From contig JACKCT010000028.1 in assembly GCA_020633895.1 (NCBI GenBank), forward strand, positions 1 to 17,508: 17,508 nt of DNA, read 5' to 3'. Each line of letters starts with the position of its first letter. The first letter of the stretch is position 1. Source of the DNA: Deltaproteobacteria bacterium. GTDB taxonomy: Bacteria; Lernaellota; Lernaellaia; JACKCT01. Under the pieces are notes generated by a model, which was not told the DNA's origin, did no database searches, and was given only the letters and a program-made list of their open reading frames with translations. Below, piece by piece: positions 1 through 6,431 of this stretch. The translations under genes and the position numbers were made by a program.

Positions 1-14
1 GGACGAACCCGAGC

Positions 15-38
15 GCTTACTACCGTGCGCGGCTCTGA
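15..38 (+). repeat. Intergenic repeat, 3' module, copy 1
   Basis: These 24 nt are identical to 2931-2954, the 3' end of the full repeat copy downstream of the glycosidase. The module ends in GCGGCTCTGA. The rest of 1-193 is non-coding leader before the glycosidase. It holds a second module at 92-115 and a perfect 10-bp palindrome, GCGAATTCGC, at 75-84. I see no convincing promoter there. Confidence 0.75.
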
Positions 39-91
39 TCGGTCGAAAGCCCTTCCCAGGTCGCAAGGCATTGTGCGAATTCGCCCCTACT

Positions 92-115
92 CGCTTCCCC
101 AGGTCGCGGCTCTGA
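92..115 (+). repeat. Intergenic repeat, 3' module, copy 2
   Basis: The last 14 nt (102-115, GGTCGCGGCTCTGA) are identical to 15621-15634, and TCCCCAGGTCG also occurs in the full copy at 2911-2921. It lies about 80 bp upstream of the glycosidase start. Confidence 0.65.
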
Positions 116-193
116 AAAAAGCGACGGCCCACTAGGCGACCGAGTCTCATTTTGTCATGATGATGGAACGTTTCCGACAAATGGGGTTCGATC

Positions 194-2755
194 ATGCGGG
201 GCTTTGTCGCGTTTCTGGTGGTTTCGTCCATCGCTTTCGCGCCGATGACGGCGTCGGCCGACGGCTTGGATCTGGCGCCGTTCGCGCGGGTTACGGCGGA
301 TCAGACGCGGGAGACTTTCCTGGAATTCTGGCCGAGGGAGACGGACGACGCCGCTTACACGGTGCGTGACGCCGATCCGGCCACATCCTGGAAGCCGTTG
401 GTCGCCGGGGAGTCGACGCTGACGCTGGATTTCGCGCCGCTGTCGCCCCGCGCGCCGATGCTCAAATCCCTGACCGCCGAATGGGACGAAGCGACAGGTC
501 CGTTCGCCGGATCGATCCTCGTGCGGGCCTACGAACACTGCGGAGGCAACGCACTGGCGGCCGGTGAGTGGCGACAGCCCCTGTTGCCCTTCGCGTTCGA
601 TCCGCCGGTCCGCGCGGCGTGCGTGACGATCACGGCGGTCGACCCCGGCGCGACGAACCTGACCGAACTGCATGTCGAGGCGATGTCCGTCGACACGGCG
701 CCGACGCTCGGCGAGATCGCGATCGAGGAAATGCCGGAGGGCGTGCGCGTCACATGGCCCGCGCCGGACGCGGAGGTGCATCACGCGCGGGTGCATTACC
801 TCGCGTCCGAGGACGACGAACCGACGGACGAAAATTGGATCGACAACGCGGTCCCGCCGACCTCATGGGAAGGCCCGTTGCCGGTCGCGGACGGCATGGT
901 CATCGCCGTGGTGCCGGTGGCGGAAGACGGCACGACCGGCGAGGCCCAAACCGCCGCCCTACCCGGGCGTAAAACGCCGACATTCGCCGACAGCGGGCTG
1001 GTTGAGGGTTTCTACGGCCGTCCCTGGTCCACCGAAGAAAAACGCAAAATCACGCTGCGCATGGCCCAGGCGGGATTGGGCCTCTACATCTACGGCCCGA
1101 AGAACGACCCGCTGCATCGGGACGAGTGGCGCGAGCCGTATCCGGATGAAGACATCGCGCGCTTCGCGGCGCTGCGGCGCCTGGGCGAGGCGGTGGGCGT
1201 GACCTGGTCGTTCGGCATCAGCCCGGGCAAGGACATGGACATCGACGATGAAGACGAGCGGGCGACGTTGATCGCCAAGCTTTCGCCCTTTATCGACGGG
1301 GGTTTCCGCCATTTCACGCTATTGATGGACGACATCGAATTCGACCTGGAACGCCCCGTCGACGCCGCGCTGGCCGCCGAACACGTGGGTCTGGCCAATT
1401 GGCTACGCGAGGAGTTGAGCGATTTGGCCGGGGAAGACGTCGCGTTGTGGTTCGTGCCGACGATTTATTCGGACAACCGCATCGACGCCTACGAGTTCGG
1501 CGAAGAGTACCTCGCCGCGTGCGCCGACCTGGACCCTGCGATCGTGTTGATGTGGACGGGCACCAACACGTTCAGCTTCGATCTGGACGCGGCGGACATG
1601 GAACGCGTCACCGACCTGACCGGCCGCGCCCCGGCTATCTGGGACAACCTGCATGCGACGGACGGCGGCGACGCGTTCGTCGGCAAGGTCTACGCCGCGC
1701 CGTTCGAATCCCGCTCGCCGGATCTGGTCGACGCCATCGTCGGCCTGGTCGCCAACCCGAGCATCCTGGGCGCCGTCAATCGCCTCACGGTGCCGACGTA
1801 CGGCTTGTTTTTACAGGCTCCGGAAGACTACGAATTCGAAGCGGCGCGGGAGTGGGCCGCCGATCTGGAGACAAAGACCGACGAGGACGACGCCCTGGCG
1901 CTCTACCTCGCCACGACGCACGACGGCAACGGCGCGCGGGGCCTGCCGGCGGTGAGTCTGCCGGTCAATCCCATCATGGGGGCGGCCTTCGATGAGTTCC
2001 GTGCCGCCCTGGTCGACGGTTCGGCCGAGGCGCTGCATGCCGCCGGTTGGAACCTGCTGACCATGGCGGCGAAAATGGCGACCACCCAAGACGCGATGCA
2101 CCACTCGACGCTGGAGACGACGCTGGTCGACGACTTCCGGTTCCCCACGGATCGGTTGGTGCATGAGGGGTATGCGCTGCTGTGGTTGACGCGCTGGATC
2201 GGCGCGACGATGGGCGCCACCGACAGCGTCGACGATGATGACGATGACGACGACGACACGAACGATGACGAGTCCGACGAGATCGAGGATCTGCTCAATC
2301 GCACGTACCAATACACGAATCTCGCCATCGGCGACCGCTACCAGCTCAGTCTCTTCCAGACGAACGCGTTTCGTAACGAGCTGGCGTTCGAAACGCCGCC
2401 GCCGGCCGTCGGGTTCGAGGCGCCGGAGATTCTCGACGAGATCAACACCGGTGTCGTCGGCGAGGATTGGACGTACGCGCCGCTCGAATCGGGCGCGGTG
2501 GAGGTGCAAATCTTCGGCCTGCCGGGCGCGACGGTGGATGAGGGGACGATCGTTTGGACGCCGCCCCACGCCGGTCGCTACCACGCGATCATTGCGGCCG
2601 AGACGGACGGCGGTTGGGATTGGAAGGACCTGCGCATCGTCGTCGAGGCGCCCTTCACTCCCAGCGGCGACGGCGAACGGGAAGAGCCCGAGGAGACCCT
2701 CGAACCGGCCCTGGGCGATGACGACGATGATGATGACGACGGGTGCGGGTGCTAG
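194..2755 (+). CDS. Secreted GH84-type beta-N-acetylglucosaminidase with Asp-rich Cys-Gly-Cys tail
   Basis: 853 aa. Residues 1-22 form a signal peptide ending in an ASA-type cleavage site. Residues about 25-145 look like a discoidin/F5-8-type beta-sandwich, and about 150-250 like a fibronectin type III domain. The GH84 catalytic barrel begins at GLVEGFYGRPW (268-278), the family signature. Its catalytic Asp pair is D379-D380 in LLMDDIE, and W483-D484-N485 is the conserved WDN motif. The expected reaction is substrate-assisted hydrolysis of terminal beta-GlcNAc from glycoproteins or peptidoglycan-derived sugars, outside the cytoplasm. A nine-Asp run (680-688) interrupts the C-terminal half, and an Ig/cadherin-like domain (about 740-825) follows. 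The protein ends in Asp8 then Gly-Cys-Gly-Cys. The Asp runs mix GAC and GAT codons, so they are not a simple trinucleotide expansion. The ATG at 194 was chosen because the signal peptide follows directly; GGGG at 183-186 is a weak ribosome site. Family call is firm; the substrate is not known. Confidence 0.9.
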   Translation: MRGFVAFLVVSSIAFAPMTASADGLDLAPFARVTADQTRETFLEFWPRETDDAAYTVRDADPATSWKPLVAGESTLTLDFAPLSPRAPMLKSLTAEWDEATGPFAGSILVRAYEHCGGNALAAGEWRQPLLPFAFDPPVRAACVTITAVDPGATNLTELHVEAMSVDTAPTLGEIAIEEMPEGVRVTWPAPDAEVHHARVHYLASEDDEPTDENWIDNAVPPTSWEGPLPVADGMVIAVVPVAEDGTTGEAQTAALPGRKTPTFADSGLVEGFYGRPWSTEEKRKITLRMAQAGLGLYIYGPKNDPLHRDEWREPYPDEDIARFAALRRLGEAVGVTWSFGISPGKDMDIDDEDERATLIAKLSPFIDGGFRHFTLLMDDIEFDLERPVDAALAAEHVGLANWLREELSDLAGEDVALWFVPTIYSDNRIDAYEFGEEYLAACADLDPAIVLMWTGTNTFSFDLDAADMERVTDLTGRAPAIWDNLHATDGGDAFVGKVYAAPFESRSPDLVDAIVGLVANPSILGAVNRLTVPTYGLFLQAPEDYEFEAAREWAADLETKTDEDDALALYLATTHDGNGARGLPAVSLPVNPIMGAAFDEFRAALVDGSAEALHAAGWNLLTMAAKMATTQDAMHHSTLETTLVDDFRFPTDRLVHEGYALLWLTRWIGATMGATDSVDDDDDDDDDTNDDESDEIEDLLNRTYQYTNLAIGDRYQLSLFQTNAFRNELAFETPPPAVGFEAPEILDEINTGVVGEDWTYAPLESGAVEVQIFGLPGATVDEGTIVWTPPHAGRYHAIIAAETDGGWDWKDLRIVVEAPFTPSGDGEREEPEETLEPALGDDDDDDDDGCGC

Positions 2756-2784
2756 GCGAATCGTCGGCAGTGACGTTTGGGTGC

Positions 2785-2821
2785 CACACTTTCGCGAGGG
2801 CTCAGCCCGAGAGAAGGTGTG
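2785..2821 (+). other. Conserved 37-nt hairpin, copy 1
   Basis: The pairs (i, 38-i) give a 9-bp lower stem with one G-T wobble. A symmetric internal loop GCGA/GAGA follows, containing a tandem G-A/A-G mismatch and one C-G pair. Then come a 4-bp apical stem GGGC/GCCC and a TCA loop. A second copy on the minus strand at 17368-17404 has the same length and fold with compensatory changes. It begins 29 nt after the glycosidase stop, so it may act as a 3' end structure, but no T-tract follows. Confidence 0.65.
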
Positions 2822-2873
2822 CGTGAAGTACCGGAACCGAGACCTGCTTGCCGCGCCGTCGCCTTGGCATGCT

Positions 2874-2954
2874 GCGCGCGGCTCTGTCATCGCACGACGC
2901 CGAGTTCGTTTCCCCAGGTCGGACCAAACCGCTTACTACCGTGCGCGGCTCTGA
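2874..2954 (+). repeat. Full-length 81-bp intergenic repeat, copy B
   Basis: Aligns without gaps to 15554-15634: by hand count, 69 of 81 positions are identical. The first 37 nt contain one mismatch, and the differences cluster in the middle. Both copies lie outside genes and in the same orientation. Confidence 0.85.
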
Positions 2955-2991
2955 ACGGGCACGGTCGCGAGTGTGGCACCCGACACCACGA

Positions 2992-4476
2992 TTAATCCTC
3001 GTCCGCGACATCCCGGCCCGAATCCTTCGCCTCCTTGATGGCGTCCTCGCGCGCCTTCGAGGCCACCGCGTCGTGTTTGTCTCGATCCTTCATATTCGCG
3101 GGCATGGGCTTGTCCATGTCCAGGTCGTAGGGCATGTAGACCGAGCCGAACAGCCCGCCGCGCTTTTCCTTCACGACGATCTGATAGCGCTTGTAATGCA
3201 TATCGAAGGGGTAAGGCGGGATGGGATTGGGCGTGTCGTATTCGAAGATGCCCGCCGACACGTCGTACTTGCCCGGCATCAGATTGAGCATGCCGAACTT
3301 GATCGTCAGCACGTGCGCCCCACGCATGTGGCCGAAGTCGTAGCCCGCGTGATAGGTGTTTAAACCCGCCACCTGATTGCCTTGGTCGTCCTGAAAAAAC
3401 ACGCGAAACGCCGGGTTCACCACCTCGCCGGCGACGGTGAAATGGATCTCGATCCAACACGTCTGCCCCGACTCGAACACGTCCATGTCGTTGCCGATGG
3501 CGTTCATGATGCGCACCATGCCGATGGTCACGCCCTGGCCGGATTGCTCCGCGGTTTTGAGCGCCTTGGCGTTTTGCAGATAGCATTCGAGGGGATCGAA
3601 ATCCTTGAAATGCGTCTTGGCCTCGAAGTTCGGATCGTTCTCCAGCACCAGCGCGATGAGCCCCGCCTTCTGGGCGATCTCGTTGGGGATCTCGTCGTCG
3701 TTGATGTAAAAATCCGGGCGCTCCACGTGGTAGTAGATCTTCCAGTAGCGCTCCCACCGCTTGGCGTTTTTCAGCGCCCAGGCGCGCCGCTCGTCCTTGT
3801 CCATCGCCAGAAAGCTCTTGGAGACATTCGCGTCCAACTCCCCGAAAACGGTCGCGCTCTTGAACGCCAACCCCGAGGGACGCACCACCCGCCAGCGCGT
3901 GGTGTATTCGTTGTAGTGGCGCTGTTCGTATTCGGCGCCGCCCCAGGTTTCGGTTTCGATGTGCTCGCCGTGGTGGTTGAAGGGAAAGCTCACCACCGCC
4001 CGGCCGCCGGGGGCCAGGACGCGGCCGATCTCGGCCATGACCTGGGAGTCTTCGGTCAGCGGCACGTGCTCCAAAGTCGAAACGCACATGACCAGATCGA
4101 AACTGTCGTCGTCGAAGGGCAGCTTGGTGGCGTCGGCCTGGATGACTTTGAGGCGCGCCTCGTCGATGTCCGCGCGCTTGAGCAGCGCCGCCAGGTGCGA
4201 CGGACCCGAGGGAGGAATAGGCTCCTTGTCCACGCCGGTAACGGTGGTGTTGAATTTCTTGGCGAGGATGAGGGGCAAGGCGTTGACGAACCCGCAGCCG
4301 ATTTCCAGCACCCGGTCGCCGGGTTTGGGCCGGGCCAGGGAGATGGCCAGGGGGTATTCGAGCCAGCGGAAGTAGTTTTGCCGGCTCTCGAATTCCTCCG
4401 GGCCCAGGGTCTTGAGAAACGCCTGCACGTCGGCGTGCGTGAACGTCAGCAGTTTCGCCAGGTCGTCGCGGGCCAA
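2992..4476 (-). CDS. SAM-dependent methyltransferase with C-terminal Wzt-like beta domain
   Basis: 494 aa, cytoplasmic. The N-terminal half is a class I methyltransferase: motif I VLEIGCG (56-62), the acidic residue after strand 2 in GVDKE (81-85), DATKLPF (115-121) and LAPGG (154-158). This is the layout of Methyltransf_11/UbiE-like enzymes. Residues about 315-440 read as a beta-sandwich (paired FxVxGE, FRVFFQDDQGN and LxPGKYDVSAGIFEYD segments), resembling the C-terminal domain of Wzt, which binds O-antigen polysaccharide. The tail (about 460-494) is charged and probably disordered. The start is TTG, the first possible start after an in-frame stop at 4507-4509, with GGGGAG 3 nt upstream. 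Inference: a methyltransferase acting on a surface glycan or its lipid-linked intermediate. No other polysaccharide genes lie nearby, so the substrate is open. Confidence 0.75.
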   Translation of the reverse strand: MARDDLAKLLTFTHADVQAFLKTLGPEEFESRQNYFRWLEYPLAISLARPKPGDRVLEIGCGFVNALPLILAKKFNTTVTGVDKEPIPPSGPSHLAALLKRADIDEARLKVIQADATKLPFDDDSFDLVMCVSTLEHVPLTEDSQVMAEIGRVLAPGGRAVVSFPFNHHGEHIETETWGGAEYEQRHYNEYTTRWRVVRPSGLAFKSATVFGELDANVSKSFLAMDKDERRAWALKNAKRWERYWKIYYHVERPDFYINDDEIPNEIAQKAGLIALVLENDPNFEAKTHFKDFDPLECYLQNAKALKTAEQSGQGVTIGMVRIMNAIGNDMDVFESGQTCWIEIHFTVAGEVVNPAFRVFFQDDQGNQVAGLNTYHAGYDFGHMRGAHVLTIKFGMLNLMPGKYDVSAGIFEYDTPNPIPPYPFDMHYKRYQIVVKEKRGGLFGSVYMPYDLDMDKPMPANMKDRDKHDAVASKAREDAIKEAKDSGRDVADED

Positions 4477-4519
4477 GATCTCCCCCGTTCCGACGTCGTC
4501 GGATCTTCAAAAATAAACG

Positions 4520-4556
4520 TGATTGCTTACCACGCCGCGCGTAAAAGGCGCAATCA
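4520..4556. other. Inverted repeat in divergent intergenic region
   Basis: TGATTGC (4520-4526) and GCAATCA (4550-4556) are exact reverse complements. Inside them lies a second pair, TTAC/GTAA (4527-4530, 4541-4544). The site sits in the 181-bp gap between the divergent methyltransferase and membrane-protein genes, where an operator would be expected. No regulator is identified. Confidence 0.3.
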
Positions 4557-4561
4557 AACCC

Positions 4562-4590
4562 TTGACCTGACCGCCCCTCGCGGCCATCTT
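4562..4590 (+). promoter_or_regulatory. Possible sigma70-type promoter for the membrane protein and rlmD
   Basis: TTGACC at 4562-4567 matches the -35 box at five of six positions. With a 17-bp spacer it is followed by CATCTT, a poor -10 box. It is placed sensibly, about 67 bp before the ATG at 4658. Weak evidence only. Confidence 0.22.
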
Positions 4591-4657
4591 GTGCGCCGCT
4601 GTCCGGTCCGGCTTACAGGCCCGGGTCCGGGACGCACCCCCAAACGCGCGAGGCCCC

Positions 4658-5059
4658 ATGAACGACCACCGCCCGCTTTCGATTCTCATGCGTGTCATCG
4701 CCGTCGCGCTCGGCGTGGGCTTCGGCGCGACGCATTTGCTGTTTCCCGCGCGATACTTCGCCCTGTTGGGCCAGACCGGCTACGACGCCGCCGACCCGTT
4801 TCATCTCTTCCTGGCGCAATGCGTCGGCGTGGTGATCGTCGCGCTGTGCGTGGGCATCTGGATGGCCGCGTCGGATCCGGCCAAATACCGCCTGGCGTTG
4901 GTGCAATTCCTGGTGGCCGGCGTGCTGACGGTCCTCGTCTTCCTCTTTCACCTGCTCGTCACCGGCGCGATCGGCGGGCTGGAGTGGCTGAGCGTCCTGG
5001 CCGTGGCGGTGCTCGTCGCCGTGGTCTGGCGCCTCTATCCTCGGGTGGACGAACCCTGA
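4658..5059 (+). CDS. Small four-helix membrane protein, family not recognised
   Basis: 133 aa with four predicted membrane helices at about 11-30, 48-70, 79-101 and 108-127, short loops and little else. Size and topology resemble DoxX-like/DUF4345-like inner-membrane proteins, but I see no motif that fixes a family. The ATG at 4658 is preferred to in-frame ATGs upstream because the hydrophobic pattern begins here and the upstream codons read as non-coding; GCGAGG nearby is a modest ribosome site. The stop overlaps the start of the next gene (TGATG, 5057-5061), so the two are translationally coupled and probably share a transcript. No functional link to rRNA methylation is known to me. Confidence 0.75.
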   Translation: MNDHRPLSILMRVIAVALGVGFGATHLLFPARYFALLGQTGYDAADPFHLFLAQCVGVVIVALCVGIWMAASDPAKYRLALVQFLVAGVLTVLVFLFHLLVTGAIGGLEWLSVLAVAVLVAVVWRLYPRVDEP

Positions 5060-6366
5060 TGGCCGCGAAATCCGCTCTGCCTTTCAGCGTCGGCGACGAA
5101 CTGACGGTGCGTTTCGAGACCATGGCCGCCTCCGGCGCCGGCAAAGGCACCCCCGAGGGCATGGCCGTGGGCGAGTGCTCGGTGTTCACCGACCGGGCCG
5201 CGCCGGGGGACGTCGCGAGGGTACGCGTTACGGGCATCAAGAAACGCTTCGTCAACGCCGATCTGGTCGAGGTGATCGAGCCGGGCCCGGACCGCGTGGC
5301 GGCGCCGTGTCCCGTCTTCGAAACCTGCGGATCGTGCCATTGGCAGCATTTGACGTACGACGCCCAGCTTGCGCAAAAGCACGAGGTCGCCTCCTACCAA
5401 CTCAAGCGCCTGATCGACGATCCATCGATCCTGACGCCCGTCGCCCCTTCGCCAAGTCCGTTGGGCTATCGCGTTCGCGGGGAACTGACGGCCGTCCGTA
5501 CCGGCGCGACGATCCGCCTGGGATTCCGCCGTCACCGCTCCCACGATCTGATCCAGGTCGAGCGCTGCCCCCTCTTCCTACCCGGCCTGGCCGACCGATT
5601 CGACGCTATCGCCCGGGCGTTGGTGGACCGGGGATTGGCGGAGGACCAGCCCTATCGCGTGCGCATTTTTCTGGATGAAGCCACGGGGCGCATCGCGCTG
5701 GCGGCCGAGAGCCACGAGCGGGCGTCCTATCCCGACGTGGCGATGGTGGTCATCGACGGCGACGGACGTCTGGTCGAAAATCCCGAACTGGACGAGCGGC
5801 CTTTTTCCATGGCTGTCGACGGTCGGACGATCCGCTTTCACCCCCACTGCTTCACGCAGATCAATCCGGCGGTCAACGAACGCCTGGTCGCCGACGCGGT
5901 GGAAACGGTGGCGCCGGAAAAGGGGCTGCGCGTCCTGGAGTTGTACTCGGGGATCGGGAATTTCAGCATCCCGCTGGCGGCGCGGGGGGCGAAGGTGCTG
6001 GCGGTGGAAAGTTCGCCGGTCTCCCACCCCTGGGCGGAAAAGAATGCCGCCGAGCACGGGCCCTTGCCCATCACGCACGACGGACGTGACGCCTTTCAAG
6101 CCTGTCGCGGCTTGCTCGAGAACGACGCGACGTACGACGTGGTCTTCACCGATCCTCCGCGGGTGGGGATGGGGCCGATGGTCTCGGAAATCGTCAGTTT
6201 GTTCGAAGCGCGGCGCATCGTCTATGTGTCGTGCCACCCGCAGAACCTGGTGCGCGACGGACTCATCCTGCGTGCCCACGGCTACCACCCCACGCAGATC
6301 CGCCTCTACGATATGTTCCCGCAGACGTTCCACATGGAGTCGCTGGCGGTGTTTGAGAAGTTCTGA
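5059..6366 (+). CDS. rlmD: 23S rRNA (uracil-5-)-methyltransferase, RlmD/RumA family
   Basis: 435 aa. An N-terminal TRAM-like beta domain (about 10-75) precedes the 4Fe-4S ligands C84, C90, C93 and C170, the CX5CX2C...C spacing of RumA. The SAM-binding motif is LELYSGIGNF (near E294). DPPRVGMG and SCHPQNLVRDG follow; C392 in the latter is the nucleophile that attacks C6 of uracil. The C-terminal FHMESLAVFE carries the conserved Glu used as base. It should methylate C5 of a 23S rRNA uridine with SAM. The start at 5059 overlaps the previous stop. The frame stays open far upstream, but there it is antisense to the methyltransferase gene and shows no family sequence. Whether it is RlmD, RlmC or a TrmA-like paralogue cannot be settled by eye; the Fe-S cysteines exclude TrmA itself. 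Confidence 0.9.
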   Translation: MAAKSALPFSVGDELTVRFETMAASGAGKGTPEGMAVGECSVFTDRAAPGDVARVRVTGIKKRFVNADLVEVIEPGPDRVAAPCPVFETCGSCHWQHLTYDAQLAQKHEVASYQLKRLIDDPSILTPVAPSPSPLGYRVRGELTAVRTGATIRLGFRRHRSHDLIQVERCPLFLPGLADRFDAIARALVDRGLAEDQPYRVRIFLDEATGRIALAAESHERASYPDVAMVVIDGDGRLVENPELDERPFSMAVDGRTIRFHPHCFTQINPAVNERLVADAVETVAPEKGLRVLELYSGIGNFSIPLAARGAKVLAVESSPVSHPWAEKNAAEHGPLPITHDGRDAFQACRGLLENDATYDVVFTDPPRVGMGPMVSEIVSLFEARRIVYVSCHPQNLVRDGLILRAHGYHPTQIRLYDMFPQTFHMESLAVFEKF

Positions 6367-6431
6367 CAATATATTCTTGTGATACACACTGAAAGACCAA
6401 ACCGTCTTCTTATGTTGAAGGAACCAAACTG

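Larger units (their letters stand above)
2779..2981. repeat. Candidate small element with 12-bp terminal inverted repeats
   Basis: GGGTGCCACACT at 2779-2790 is the exact reverse complement of AGTGTGGCACCC at 2970-2981. The 203-bp interval fills nearly the whole gap between the convergent glycosidase and methyltransferase genes. It contains the 37-nt hairpin and the full repeat copy. It has no coding capacity I can support. It could be a MITE-like element, or a chance pairing at the edges of a composite repeat; no target-site duplication is evident. Confidence 0.45.

Noticed and set aside
1811-2890. Long antisense open frames over the glycosidase, and similar ones at 2936-4510, 10052-11380, 12069-13364 and 13199-14896
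   Set aside because: Composition is Arg/His/Gly-rich shadow sequence with no recognisable domain, and each overlaps a well-supported gene.
3382-5058. A long open frame extending the rRNA methyltransferase upstream, antisense to the methyltransferase gene at 2992-4476
   Set aside because: GC-rich DNA leaves antisense frames open. The translation is His/Arg/Val-biased with no domain, while the opposite strand has clear methyltransferase motifs, and the TGATG start at 5059 fits the family's normal length.
6353-6375. Promoter TTGAGA...TATATT before the ATPase gene
   Set aside because: TATATT is a good -10 box, but the spacer to TTGAGA is only 11 bp, too short for sigma70.
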